From contig JAVTVX010000030.1 in NCBI GenBank assembly GCA_033439265.1, forward strand, positions 4,962,501-5,026,500: 64,000 nucleotides of DNA. Reading direction: 5' to 3'. Each line of letters opens with the position of its first letter. Within the stretch, counting starts at the first letter, position 1. The notes below the pieces were generated by a model. It ran no database searches and had not been told where the DNA came from. It saw only the letters and a program-made list of their open reading frames with translations. Below are positions 48,697 through 61,376 of this stretch, one piece after another. Origin of the DNA: Dillenia suffruticosa. Lineage: Eukaryota > Streptophyta > Magnoliopsida > Dilleniales > Dilleniaceae. The translations under genes and the position numbers were made by a program.

Positions 48697-48808
48697 ATAG
48701 TCTTCCAGACCCCAGATTTCTATTTGGGTGAATCATCATCCAGACCCCAGAGATAGTCTTCCAGACCCCAGATTTCTATTTGGGTGAATCATCATCCAGA
48801 CCCCAGAT
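48697..48808. repeat. 56-bp tandem duplication
   Basis: ATAGTCTTCCAGACCCCAGA begins each copy (48697 and 48753), and the two 56-bp units are nearly identical. Confidence 0.85.
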
Positions 48809-49204
48809 TTAGGCAAGCTTCCAAATGAAGAATCGACAAGTCTTGAAGGAGTACCTTTTTTTTTTTATTTTAAAAAATTAATAACACAATTAAGATGGTT
48901 GTAAGAAGTTCTAGGTCATGGCATACGTTACCTAATTAGAGCATACTCACCAGTGTTAATGGTCCCTTCTCATTTCCTCCAATGCCAATATGAGCCCTTC
49001 AATACAAATCACTATCAAATTCCCATTCACAAACAAAATATTTTTAACTCCATCTTGATCACTTCAGACATCTGGTTCTTCCCTTTTTGTATTGTTGCTA
49101 TACCTCCCCCTTTTAATTGATACCCTAGTGAATGACTTGTGTCATAAAACAATTACTCTAAAATGGTACGGCATATCTTGGATTCTCATATAATAATAGC
49201 ATAA

Positions 49205-49400
49205 ACAGCTGCTCACAAGGGTAGCTCAATTGATTAGACGCAGTGGGTGGTATCTCCACACGACCCTCCAAATTTGGGCACCTCGACTTACTGCGGTGTT
49301 AAGTGATTTCAAATCAAATCAACCACAAAGGCAGTCGCTTTGGTGGATGTCCCGCATGTTGTACAACCAAGGGGTCCCAGCCTTAGTGTAGTTAAATGAA
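49205..49400 (+). mobile_element. Possible tRNA-derived SINE
   Basis: AGGGTAGCTCAATTGATTAG resembles a pol III A box. The following body (GACCCTCCAAATTTGGGCAC, then GTCCCGCATGTTGTACAACC) is less AT-rich than its flanks. No strong B box was found, so the assignment is tentative. Confidence 0.3.
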
Positions 49401-50284
49401 ATTGTCTATCAGTATGGACTTTTATATTAATTAACTCAATTTTTATGATTGGTAAATAAAATTTAAAATTTTTTATTGATATTGGAATAAAATAAATTTT
49501 ATTCTAATATGATATGAGATCCGGTTAATAATTGACAATAACACTATTATTTTTAAAAATATCGATACAAGAGAGATAATAATTATATTTTAAACTAGAT
49601 ATCATCCCCTTTTTCGTTCTGGAAGTAGTTCCAACAGTCGTTCACCCTTTGCCCAGCAAACTAGAAAAGGGCAAATTTTGAAATAAACATTTAAGGACAA
49701 GGATGGAAACTAAAGGGGTCATCATCCATGATCACTCAAAAGAACCTAATAGTGTTTGTTCAAAATCTGAACCAGAGACATCCACCTTGGTTAAATCTTA
49801 TACGTGCGGATCAATTCTCATATATTTAGAAAGGAAGTCCTATCCACCAAAAAAAAAAAGAAAGGAAGTCCTCCATAAACCTTGAAGGATCAACATTCTT
49901 CAAGGTTTAGTGCTAACAAACGTCTTTTTTCTTTCTTTTCTATTTTTTTTACTACCGGTATCTGAAATCATATTCCGATTAATTCAGTTAAAATGTCTAT
50001 AAAACCCTATTTAGGATAATTTTTTTTATTTCTAAATTTCAAATCTCATTCCACGAGACCGACTTTCTGTTGGTGGTAACAAACAAGTTGTGACAAAGAT
50101 AATTACCACAAAGTTACACAAATAATCCTGATAAGTAGCTTTATATCATTTTGAAATGAGCAATGAAGACAGTTCAGAAAAAAACATATGGAGCCAATCA
50201 TAGTGATCTAACAACAAATGGAAAATTAATTCCATTAAATATGTTGATAAAGACTTGCTACCAGTACCCCAAGTTATATGCATA

Positions 50285-50876
50285 CCGACGTTCCTTGAGG
50301 GTCCATGCCATAGCCATAAAGCCGTTTCTCTAGGCTTTCTTTGGAACCATATACAGTGATCAGGACCCTGAAAACCAATCTAAACACAAGAAAACAGGTG
50401 AAGATGTTTCCCAAATTTGGATAAGGAACATTGAGTTCTAAAATAAGAGTCATGGAAGGCTAATCCAACGTCATTTCAATCCACCATGTCATTTGGAAGT
50501 ATGCTTCTTTGATCCCTCATTGTTTAACCAATCGAAGTCTGGGGATGCTTCTTCAAGAGTCTTAGACAAATAACAACTTGTTCCTTATATAAATGCTCAA
50601 GAGTAGATTAAGTAATGCATGCGCGTCATTGTGGTTGTTTAGCTAATAAGATAAACAAGATTAGATCATCATATGGTTAGGACCACTTGAAAAGATCGTA
50701 TGGTATTAGAACTTAGCTGGGAAGAGAAACTATTTCTCTCTCTATATATTTTTTTGTCAAGTGCTTTTTGGTGGTGAGGTAATCAAACAAGAACCTAGTA
50801 TCTTATAAAATTGTAAAAATTAATAAAAATGAGTTCTTGAGTGTGTTCTACGCATCTATCACCACGTCTAGTGGGG

Positions 50877-50911
<35 letters not shown>

Positions 50912-53080
50912 GATTTTTGAAGGACGTGGAATAGGTTATGCTTTATAACACAAAAATTTCAGATATATTGATGCTTTAGAGGCAAACGCTGGCGGCTCCT
51001 ATTTTACCCTTTTTTCCAAGCAAAAGAAAGAGTTAACGTACAGCAGAAACCAACGTGTAGTCAATTAAGCAGAATAACCTGGTATTAAATTCTTTAACTA
51101 AGTTTTGTATTTGAAACTTAAAAGTAAAAAAAATCATGCTTGAGAGAGCTATTCTCTAAATAGGATTTTTATAAACATTCGAATTAAATTAATCGTAATA
51201 TGATTTTGGATACTGATAGTGAAAACGAAAAAAAAAAAGGGAGATAGAGAAGATTAAGGGTATGAGGTTCAAAAGCCAAAACTTGATGGGGCTTCCTAAT
51301 TTGTTTCTATTAGAGAAGGTACTAGTGAAATGAAATGAGGTAGGGATAATGTGTTCTCAACCTAACCAATAAAAATCAAAAAACACTATCCAAATTATGA
51401 TCTAGTAGATAATGATGACATTCATTGGCCGAATTTCTAATGCCTGTCCTAATATAAGCGTATGGGCTCATTTCAGATAGATTTAGCATATCCCGTGTAT
51501 TGCGCTGCACTAAGTAACATGCATTTGCCTATGATCTTTTACAAATCATGCACTTTTATCTCAGAACAGCAGAAGATCCATGATGGCAGACAACAGCCAC
51601 ACAGATCTAATCCAACTATCTTTTCAGTAATTCATCTATTCGCTCGCTCTAGACCTCAAGGAAAAAAGAAACAAAGAAGGTGTGCAGACATCTTTTCCTT
51701 TTCCCAGTTGTTGAATACCTTCTTCGTAACCAAATGATCGTTCACGACTTGCTCTGAAAATGCTAGCGTTGAATTTGTGAGATGGTGATTGGTGACAGGC
51801 ATATGTTCACCATGCAGTGGAAAGAGAAAAGGATTTGATTAAGATTGAGATTACTCAAATTAATTTTCTATAGCAGAGAATGGAGTTACCTAGTTCAGGT
51901 GATTTCTGGCTTATAGTACTATCCTAGGAAAAGATTTGTCTTCAATCTTTTAAAAATAGTGGAAATGCCTCGTGCCAAAATCATGCTTGAAAAGTATACA
52001 TCCGCAATGATGGGGGCAACTTGCACATAAACAAATCTAGAAGAGTTTGGTAGGGCTCATCCACAATGAAAATCAGTCTGCTCTTTTATATGAAACCTCA
52101 AGAATAATTCTGAAACCTTAATCTGCAATAATCCAGTGAACTTCGGGATGTGTTGAGCTGAATGGAATATCCAGCTTTGCCTGTAACTACAGGCAAGGCA
52201 CCGAGCATAGCACAATGAAAATTAGTATCTGTGACTATCAAAAACTGATAAAATATGCAGAAGAAAAACAGCTTCAGGAGACTAAGAACGGAGCCAAAGT
52301 ATATTTTATCCCTGCAGCTTGGTTTTGTGCCCTAAAAGGATGGAAATGCAATGCAGTGAGGCACGTCATACAGGGGTAGGTTGCTTAACAGTGCAAAGCA
52401 TGTGTCATAAATGATCGGGTGCAGAGGCATCATCAACGGAAGATGGTCAAGATTTAGAGCAATATTTGGTCCTACACCATCTCAGCAAATGTATCATAAC
52501 CGAAGAGTACCTTGGAGACTTCACTTTGTTAGCAGTGGCTGAGGATGGCTCTCCTTCCCCAATTCTCTTAAAATTTAGGGCTTAAGTTCAGCTCAGTTCA
52601 CTTCACCTAATCACACCCATTCATAGTGCTTAGTGTTCACTAATGATTTCCTTTGTGAAGCTAGAACATTGAGACCTCGACTGGGGATGTGCATCCATAA
52701 ATCCATCAAGCACTCAGAATAGCCTGGTATCTTATTTTTAACTTTTAACATTCAAAGAACAAACAGATAACATAATAGAAATCAGGTGATTACTTGGTTT
52801 TGTTTCTTAAATTTATATAGCATAAGCAATCAATTTAGACCACAGCAGAAAAGTTGAACAAACAGCTAACATTTTCAGCACAACAGTGGAGAAGGCCAAG
52901 TGAATATTATTAACCACTTACCATAAGCATTTGAGTAAAACACACATGTTTTGAGGTCCACAATACTAGCTGAACTTCAATAGCCATCCTGAAGTAAATT
53001 CTCCAAGAAAATAAATATATATTATATCCTCAAGGGCTCACTTGGCTCATGAGGAACTCCGAACTCCACAGACAAATGCT
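50285..53080 (-). other. Genic-looking region with unresolved exon candidates
   Basis: The composition is less AT-rich than typical intergenic DNA here. Minus-strand candidates: 50291-50372, open between TTTTCAG and GTATGC, reading VLITVYGSKESLEKRLYGYG then MDPQGTS; about 50503-50578, open to TGA and containing LEEASPDFDWLNNEGSKKH; about 51735-51770, between TTTTCAG and G|GTATTC; and about 52515-52590, FKRIGEGEPSSATANKVKSP before AG|GTACTC. A strong donor ATG|GTAAGT occurs at about 52920, downstream of the cytochrome b5 stop. I do not recognise a protein. It could be a second minus-strand gene or spliced 3'UTR of cytochrome b5. A SINE-like copy (+) lies at about 51080-51215 and (GA)n at 50879-50910. 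Confidence 0.3.
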
Positions 53081-53084
53081 TGAG

Positions 53085-56000
53085 CTATTCTTCCTTTCTT
53101 TTAAAGCTCCGTAGAGCAAAGGCCACACCCAAGATCAAGAGAGGCACCAGGAACTGTAAAATCTTAATCATAAAGTCCGAACCACTATTGGGTTCGTTCA
53201 CTACTCTAGGTGCAGCAGATGGTGGCTTGTGGACATGCTCTTTTGGAATGGAAGAGGCATCAATATCACCTATGTAGTATTTTCCCATCATCTCCCTCGC
53301 AGAATCACTGTGGCCCACATCTTCAAATTCATTTGTTGCATCTTTCTCTGCAAGAACCAAAAATCTTAACTCAATACTGTGAAATGATGCTAGACATTGG
53401 GATGAAGAATTTGCCACGGGAAAAGACTTCAAGATTTTACCTGCTGCTGTGAGCAAGACTTCATCACCTCCAGGATGGTCATCCAGGAATGAGGTTACAT
53501 CATACACCTAATAAAGGGATCCGCAGCTTAAAGTTATTAAAATGTTCCCTAAGGGATTCTTCAGAATTATTTTGCTTCAGTTAAGAATCAAGAGAGGAAT
53601 CCTTTAGCAAGGAAATAGCTTTCATGAATAAGAAAATCAAGCTGCTAGCCTAATTCCTGTTGAAATGCCTCTTGGTCAAATTGACAAATACAAATTACTT
53701 CTTGCAGAATTTAATGACAATGTCCCCTTCAGAGGAAGTTTTTATGCAAGATTTTATAGGACTACATGCTCTAGGTGGAGTCCCTAGACAGTCAATCAAG
53801 GATACAGGCCCCAGAAAAAACTATAAAATGTGAGACCACTGATTAAAAAGGCGCGCATAAATCCACAGAAAATCATTCATAAAGAAATTAACTAGCGACA
53901 AAAGGTAGCTCCACTTCAGAGAATAAATATTGGACATTTGTTTAAGAAAATAACTAACTAATTTCAAGCGTGTGCACAACTTGCTGTTCCATTTTGAGCC
54001 ATTAAAAATTTGGACCAGTTATTAGTTTCTTGTTTTATAGCTTGTTAACAGGGTATAAAGCATGGATACTTCAAAATGGATGTCTTGTCTGAGTGACATA
54101 ATGTTGGATAGAACACTCGCCTAACACATGAGAATGTATGCCTCACGACATTTCCTTTTTTTTATTATTCTCATAAGCATGGTTGGCACTTCAGATGTTT
54201 ATTGGGCATTTTAAAGATACTTTACACAAATACTATATTGTCTCATGTAAGTTTTTATTTTATTTTATTTTATTTTTTTATTATAATTTTATAATCAAAT
54301 GCAAGTTATCAAAATAATCAAATCACAGTTAAACTATATAACATTGCTTATTCGCTAAATCTGACATACTTCTATGCAAAAATATTTAGTATGACAGTGG
54401 ACATAGAAATAATATCTACTTCCATGCCATGTCCTTGCTATTTCATGCAATATTTGTGGAACTTTTCCATATCATGCTTTTGTCAATTCATGCCTCAAAG
54501 TCAACAGAAAGCTCTCTTTTAAGGGAATACAGACACCATCACTATGAAAACACATTGAAATTTAATTTCATCTGATCAGAAAGAAAAAAAAAAATCATTT
54601 ACTTGAATCTGTTTTATTTAATAATAGTATTGGTCCTACTTCTAATATCTAACCTTGTATCTTACACAACCAGATTTCTCTTCATAGTGTTGAGGAATTT
54701 GAGTTTGGAGATTATACAGTTTCCTCATAGTCATTTTAATAGGACTCAAAAAGTTTTAAACGGGAAGCATAGATATGGACCACAATATGGCAAGGACATG
54801 ATGATCCTACAAAAATACGACATGAATATATACATCAAAAAGGCCTATTTTTACATGGATGCTGAAAATAAGATTAGTACAAAACATATTAGATATGGAA
54901 ATAGGTTAATAACACAAAGATAACCCACTGTCAAATACTATTTTCATTTTATTTTTCTTTTATACTCAGCGAATTCTGATTGTTCACCAAAACAGGAATG
55001 ACGAAAACTGAATGAGCCATTTCTGGAATCACAACCATTTTCTTTTTCTCATTCTGAACAGATAGATGTATGTCTATGGAAGTGTTCTTATAAATCCATA
55101 GAACACCATTCATAGGGACCATAACACTTGTGCACATCAACTTCCATTGAGTGCAATACAATATAGGCAGTTCACACACATTATGTGCGAACTATCTTTA
55201 AAATTTCCCCATGGCTCTGAAAATTTTCCTTTCATAATTGTTCAAACAACAATATTTGTGGCACATTCAGAGGATCCACTATGGATACTAATTTCCTTTT
55301 ATGAATGAGACATGCCAAAGGATGCACTTCAATGGTTCATTAGTTTGGAGTTCAAAATAGGTTGACCAGTATATCGAGTAGGTGTGCAGCACTTATAGTG
55401 ACATTAACCATTAAGATTTTGGGCTTTGAATGCCAAAAAGTGTTATGGGATTAAAAGTTAAACTTTCAGGAAAAAGACAATGAGAAGACTTAAATATCCT
55501 TGAAAGTTGTAAATCTGAAAAATCAAACTTATTGATGACAATGGTTCATAAGAGACAACCTAGCTGCGGTGCAGCAATTCCAAATACATGACACATGCCA
55601 AGTATGAGATGCTCACCTTTAGAGAAGTTGATCCAGGATTTGAATATTTGTGGCTTAGTGGCTTCTAGGCAGTGCCAAGACACACTTAGTAGTTAAGGAG
55701 AGATTAGTCTGACCACAGTTGAAAAGGGATGTTGACAAGGTGGTGCAGCACTATTATACCGTGGTAGTATAGGCCAAGGACATACAAGATGTGGACAAGA
55801 ATTTTGCATAGAGAAAGAGCTCCCACAACGATATATAGTAAGTTGCAACTATGGTAGTATAGGCCATGCAAGATTGTGAGGAAACTCAACATCAATGCTC
55901 GTGTGGTGGATTTGCCTGAGATTCTGTCAAAACTTTCATAATGGAAAATATCTTTCCCTACTATTCTGCAGATGAGTCATCGGGTCCTAATCTACCAGTG

Positions 56001-57551
56001 AACATGAGGCCAACTTTCTCCTAAGTGGATGGGACAAACATAGATTATGTAGATTACAAGTTCTAAAAGTGGACTGATCATCAAAATCCTAGTTGCATGA
56101 TCCATAAATCTGAAACGGTCATATTATCACCTTGTCTTATTTAAGCAAAAATTTTTGATCTAGATCTACAGCCAGCCTATGAGTTCACTCAATGTCAAAG
56201 TTCATTGTTTCAGTAAGTTTTTGACGAACTGTTACATGTAAGAATAAGTTTAAGAACACCGTTTTGCTCACAGGCTACAATAATCACAGTATTGTGAAAT
56301 CTGGTTACCTATATGTTACTAAGTTCACACACATTAATATTCATCAGCAGAACACTTTCTTTGTTTCTTTGGCCATTTCCTTATTTTATTTTGCACATTG
56401 TATTCTATGGTTTCCTTAGTCTCCCTAACCTTCTACGACACATATGTAAGCGTAACATAAATTAATCTTGAATTAGTGACAATTTCTGAGTTCTTCCTTA
56501 CACCTCTGAACAATGTGTAATTGTTTGAGGGACATTCTAAGAGAGTAGTCCTTTATTTATCAATCCTATGTTGTGCCACTGAGAAAAGGAACAAGTTCTT
56601 CTTATAAGAGACATTATAAGAGTGTAGTCCTTTATTTATCAATCCTATGTTGTGCCACTGTGAAAAGCAACAAGTTCTTCTTACGTGCGATCCTGACACT
56701 TTGTAAGATACCCTCATTCATTTTCTCAGTTCTCTTTAATTCATCCCCTTCAATGTAAAAATGCACTCCATATAAAACCCGAGAAACTTCGGACAGGCCA
56801 ATACAACTGCATATGTAAATCTACTAATATGCTTATAGGTCATATGATGGATCAAACAGGAACAAATCCAATACATAAAAAATGACCATGGTGATTTCCC
56901 AAAAGTAAAGTCTACGAACCAAATAAATGGATATCCAAAAAAACTTTCATATTCGATTACAATCCCAATCAGAGTTTCCTACAAAATACTCTATATATAC
57001 CTTAAATCATTCAATGAATCAAGGATCGCCCATGTATCTTAGATCATTATGACTTAAGTTGATAAAATTTCTTGTAATTATATTAATCTCCTCACCCCCC
57101 CCCCAAAAAAAGAACACTATTCAATTTCAGTCCCTAATCAATTGGTTTATTCACTAGAATCTAACTGATGACTGATTAAAGTGAAAACTTTTCTTCATTA
57201 TCCTGAAACTATCTTTATTCTACTCCTTAGAATCCCAAATTCACAAGGGGGGTTTGTTAAAAAAAAAAATCACACAACTGTACAATTGAAACAAAAGAAA
57301 AAAGGGGTTTATTTAATCTTTATAGACAAATCCTTGACCTAATCGGACAATCAATTCACATGAAAAATTACCCACTAACAAAACCCTAGTTAGAAACAAA
57401 AGATATAATCAGAAATTGATGAGGAAAAGTGAAAAAAAAAAGAAAAAGAAAAAGAAAATCAAACCATTCCATTGATCAAAAGCCAACAATCATTCTTGTG
57501 ATTGTGCTTAGTCAGCTCTTCAAACAAAATAACTTTGGAATCTGAAGACAT
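53085..57551 (-). CDS. CYB5: Cytochrome b5, tail-anchored ER isoform
   Basis: Three coding exons on the minus strand: 57551-57465, 53507-53441 and 53347-53085, all with GT...AG introns (3957 bp and 93 bp). The 138-residue product fits plant cytochrome b5. It begins [17 protein letters not shown], with the DCWLLING strand, then [18 protein letters not shown], whose His40 in HPGG is the first heme ligand. [14 protein letters not shown] supplies the second, His64. After a variable linker, a hydrophobic anchor spans about 112-130 ([19 protein letters not shown]), with a short basic tail RSFKRKEE facing the ER lumen. It carries electrons from NADH-cytochrome b5 reductase to desaturases, hydroxylases and some P450s at the ER. 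Exons 2 and 3 can be misread as one frame through the small intron. The start is the first ATG in exon 1, just upstream of the domain. Confidence 0.93.
53508..57464 (-). other. Large first intron of cytochrome b5
   Basis: 3957 bp between GTTTGATTTT (donor) and TTATTAG (acceptor). It contains a 79-bp tandem duplication at about 56531-56688 (GTAGTCCTTTATTTATCAAT at 56545 and 56624) and no recognisable coding element. Confidence 0.85.
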
Positions 57552-57670
57552 CTCTCTTGGCCAACTTCAATCAAAACCTTGGGGAAATCAACAAAACCCA
57601 AATATTTGTGAGATGGGTATCTAGAAAAATGGGGAAATTAAGGTCAAAACACTTATTGAATTATGCTTAC

Positions 57671-57760
57671 AGTTGAGTCCAAGACTTTCTTGTCGCCCTT
57701 GCACCAGCAGAGCAAAGACGCTGGCGATAATTGACCCTTCTGAATACGTTCTCAAGCCAC
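57671..57760 (-). other. Probable 5'UTR exon of cytochrome b5
   Basis: On the minus strand CTCAACT|GTAAGC is a strong donor about 120 bp upstream of the ATG. An acceptor such as CCCCAAG (at about 57579) would give an intron of about 92 bp. GC-richer sequence upstream (GCCAGCGTCTTTGCTCTGC) fits a leader exon. The outer end is arbitrary. Confidence 0.4.
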
Positions 57761-58578
57761 GGATGATTTATTTTTCGCACGGAACCTTTTTTTATTAATA
57801 ATTTTTTGTGGGTATTTTTTTCACCATAGATATGGAGCACAAAGATCCAACTTGAGCTCGTTTACTCAATGCCAGTGAAGTTTATTTAAACCCGTGTCTT
57901 TAGGGCCTGCGCAATGCACGGGCTAAGATAATATGTTTCAAGATACTTCTTTTTTTTTTTTTTTTTTTTTGTTAGACTGTGATTTGAATCAAATTGTGAC
58001 TACTAATTTTAATCTTTCTCCTAAGAGCCAATATTCCGTGATAATTCCAACTCATATATTAACTTACCAAACAAATATTTAACCAAATTATTGATAATAT
58101 ACTGATTTTTCAATTAAAAATTTTAATTTAAATCATTTTATTAATATAGAGTGAGCCAAATCCTTACCAGCCATTTGTGAAGGGTGATTGGATCAGCTCT
58201 TAAATCTAGTCACATCAAATCTCTCAGAGAATCTAAAATCTCCGATTCAAGTATCGTCACTTTCTCTGCACCACCGTGCCCCTTTTATAACCCCCCAGAA
58301 AAAATACCTATCATTTTATGTCCATTTTAACTTGCATATAAAAATACCTGAACAAATTTATTTGAAACCCACATCTAATACTTCTAAAACAATTTGCCAT
58401 TAGGATTCTGTATCAATCAAGTTATTATTGAAAGAGTACAATAACCAATTTCTACTTGATGCCATGCAGAAAAAATATGATAAATTTAAGTTGATATATT
58501 AAAAGGTTTAAATTTTGAGTTTCGTTGAGCCATCACGGAAAATCTTGTCTTATTGAGTGGATGAATCACTTATGCAAA

Positions 58579-58641
<63 letters not shown>

Positions 58642-59030
58642 CGTGTGTGTACGGGCGCGTGCAATGAGTTAATTGGAAAAGATATTAAAAAAATTGAAAA
58701 ATCATATAGTGAAATTTTGGATTAGGTTTAAGACTTAACTGAAAAAATTGCAGCAACTAAAAAAAAAAATAAATCAAATGTTTAAGAATGAAAAAATTAT
58801 CTCTTGAAATTGCTGTTTATTTGTCATCCAATCTAATTTTATTACCAAGATTTTATAGATTTAAAATTATAAATAAGCTGTCCATAAGCTATACAAATAG
58901 TCATACTACATCAAAATTGCCACTATAATAGAAAGACTATTATACAAAACAAAATCATCCACTGAGAGACACTCATCGGAAAAATTCTTACATTTCTAGT
59001 GCAATTTGCACGTGATTTCACCCCTCCATA
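57761..59030. other. Intergenic stretch
   Basis: A 20-base poly-T at about 57951-57970 and (TA)n at 58582-58639 followed by GTGTGTG. No gene was recognised. Confidence 0.6.
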
Positions 59031-59210
59031 GCTTGAAGATGGCGGACAAGCAAGAGTTGATGAACTTTAAGATTGGAACTTGGGTACCACTGAAAATCCA
59101 TGTTCAATTGCTCTTCTAATTCCTGAAGAAGAAATAGAGTACTTCAAGCTTTTACAGAGATATATTTGCTTGGATGTACACGGATGGAATCAAAGATGGA
59201 GTACGCCCAG
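59030..59210 (+). pseudogene. Ty3-gypsy polyprotein scrap upstream of RT
   Basis: Translated pieces in two frames give KIGTWVPLKIHVQLL, EEEIEYFKLLQRY and DIFAWMYTD. In plant Ty3-gypsy polyproteins the segment before the RT commonly reads as I/L-G-T...E-E...L-L-x-x-Y-x-D-[IV]-F-A-W-x-Y. The expected RT does not follow, and a frameshift separates the blocks. Only a relic. Confidence 0.4.
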
Positions 59211-59950
59211 GGAAGCAAGCACAAGGCCTATGTCGACCGGCCCAGGTCCCTAAACGACAAATCTTCTTGCATCATTGCTTCTATGATCGTAGGAGCACCA
59301 ACCGTCATGGCCCAAACAAAAGTAAAAGGACCTCTGCCTCATAGTTCAATTCAACTTGTGGGATATATTCGTACTGGTTTTTCACGTGGAGCCATAGAAG
59401 GAATTCAATCTGTAATCTAGCCAAACTATTAATACATCCATTATATTTCCAATATACATACCAAACTATTCTTTCTGTAAATTTTGAGTAAATAGGTATA
59501 TAATAGAATTTATCAAATTTTACTAATAAATTAATGACTATATCTCAAAACCAACATCCATAGTGGGCGAAGACCCGTTTTGTAATGTCTAGGCGCGATA
59601 ATAATGGTAGCCGCCTTGTCAATCGTTTTGGTTGGAAAAAAGATCCATGTAAGTTTGTGGAATATATAATTCAACTTGTTACATGATATTTTCTGTTGGA
59701 CTCAATTTTAAAAATGATTGATGACATTGTTTTCAACTTGTTTTCTTCGTCCATTCTATATATGAAAATGGAGGTCAATCTATTTTGAGGTCTTAGAATC
59801 ATTATCTCCTTTTAAGGGATAATTAAAGACTATTTAAAAGCTCCCTTTCTTTGTATCTCTAGATATAATTTATTCAAAATATTATAGAGTAAATTTATTT
59901 TGGATAATATTTATTAAAAATAAGATAATTTATATTTGCTAAATTTTTTG

Positions 59951-61376
59951 GTAAATATAAATTATAATTTGTCCCTCTTTATTTTCATTTTGGACCACAT
60001 AATATCCATATTTTTAAAAAAATATACAGATATCCCGTGTGATTTTCAAAAAGGTGAAAAGTGGACCGAAACATTTAGATATAATGGAAACATAATGAAG
60101 ACAGGTAAATTATCAATTATACCCCCTCTTAAAATATTAGTCTTGGCCTTAAACAATTAATACCTATTTGTCAGACACATCAACAAAAATATTAAGTTGA
60201 CAAACATGAGACAAAAATGTTGGCGTGACATATGCCACATCAGTCTATGTTAAAATTCACATTCTCTCTTCTCTCTCCTCTCTTTGTCTCATCTCCTCTC
60301 CTCTCCTCTCTCGCTAGTAGCAACCATGACTGTTGTGGAGAAGCTTTATAGTGTAGTCTACTCTCTTCTCTCATCTCTTCTCTTCTATCTCTCCTCTTTT
60401 CTCTCTCCTCTTTTCTCTTACATCTCTCTCTCTCTCTCTCTCTCTCCCAACCACAACCATGGCTGTTGTGGAGATAAGGTTCCCATTTTGTAAATTTGGC
60501 TCTAAATTACTTCTACAATTTTTACTAAAACCCCAAACTCACAATCCTTGATTTCAGTTTCTCCAAATTCATTACTTATTCATTAAACTAGATTTTCTTC
60601 GATTACTGATTTCAAAGATCACCCCAAATTCCTCTTGACATCACCACAAAAAAATCCCAATCGAGCAAAAATACAAACCCTATATTGAATTTTTCCAAAC
60701 ACAGTATTTCTGATTTCATAAATTAACAACTCCATCAATTTTCTATTAAAACCTATATTGCTCGACATCATCACTAAATGACCCCAATCTAGCAAAACTC
60801 ACAAACCCTAGATTGAATTTCTCCAATCCCAGTATCTGCATATGTTCCCAAACCCAGATGGCTATCTTTTCACTTTGGCTACAAGATTTGTAGAAGGTTT
60901 TGAATACAAAGGTTTAGGTTCAGGGTTCGATGGTGTTGATGATGTTGTTTATTGGACAATCAATATTTTTGATGATAATCAAGAGTAGAGAAGACAAGAG
61001 AGGAGAGAGAGTGGGTGGGGAGAGAGAGCGGATACAGAGGAGATGAGAGGAGAGAGAAGAAGAGATAGAAGAGAGAGATTCTGAGTTTTAATCTAGGTTG
61101 ATGTGGCATGCGGTGTCTGTATTTCTATCCCATATGTGCACTAACTTAGTATTTTTATTGATTGTTAGGATTGAAAATGGATAATTTTAATAAAGAAAAA
61201 TTAATCTTATATACCAATTCGGTATTTTCTACGCATGTTTCTAAATCTCTACAACTTTGTATATTTTTGTCCACTTTCCACTTTTTTGAAAACCATAAAG
61301 GAATATGTGGATATTTTTGAAATACATGGATAGTATGGGGTTTTAGGTAAAACTACATGGACAGATTGTAATTTAC
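59951..61376. mobile_element. Mutator-like element with long terminal inverted repeats
   Basis: About 320 bp on the left (59951-60270) is the imperfect inverted repeat of about 300 bp on the right (61075-61376). Matching blocks include GATTTTCAAAAAGGTGAAAA vs GGTTTTCAAAAAAGTGGAAA, AATATTAAGTTG vs AATACTAAGTTA and TGCCACATCA on both sides. A CT-rich tract inside the left arm mirrors a GA-rich tract inside the right. The interior is non-coding, with two diverged copies of ACAAACCCTA...GATTGAATTTCTCCAA-like sequence and CAACCATGGCTGTTGTGGAG twice. Long TIRs without transposase fit a non-autonomous MULE. A 9-bp target duplication could not be confirmed. Confidence 0.6.

Noticed and set aside
49205-49290. 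Possible tRNA gene
   Set aside because: It has an A-box-like start but no B box or cloverleaf; better read as a SINE.
49703-49885. 60-codon frame beginning METKGVIIHD
   Set aside because: Interrupted by a poly-A stretch and a short repeat (AAAGGAAGTCCT twice); no domain or promoter support.
53085-53507. Single 140-codon frame through cytochrome b5 exons 2 and 3
   Set aside because: The 93-bp intron happens to stay open; splice sites and family alignment show two exons.
58525-58725. 66-codon plus-strand frame
   Set aside because: The centre is a Tyr-Ile run from (TA)n.
59166-59420. 84-codon frame
   Set aside because: It overlaps the gypsy-like relic in another frame and shows no domain of its own.
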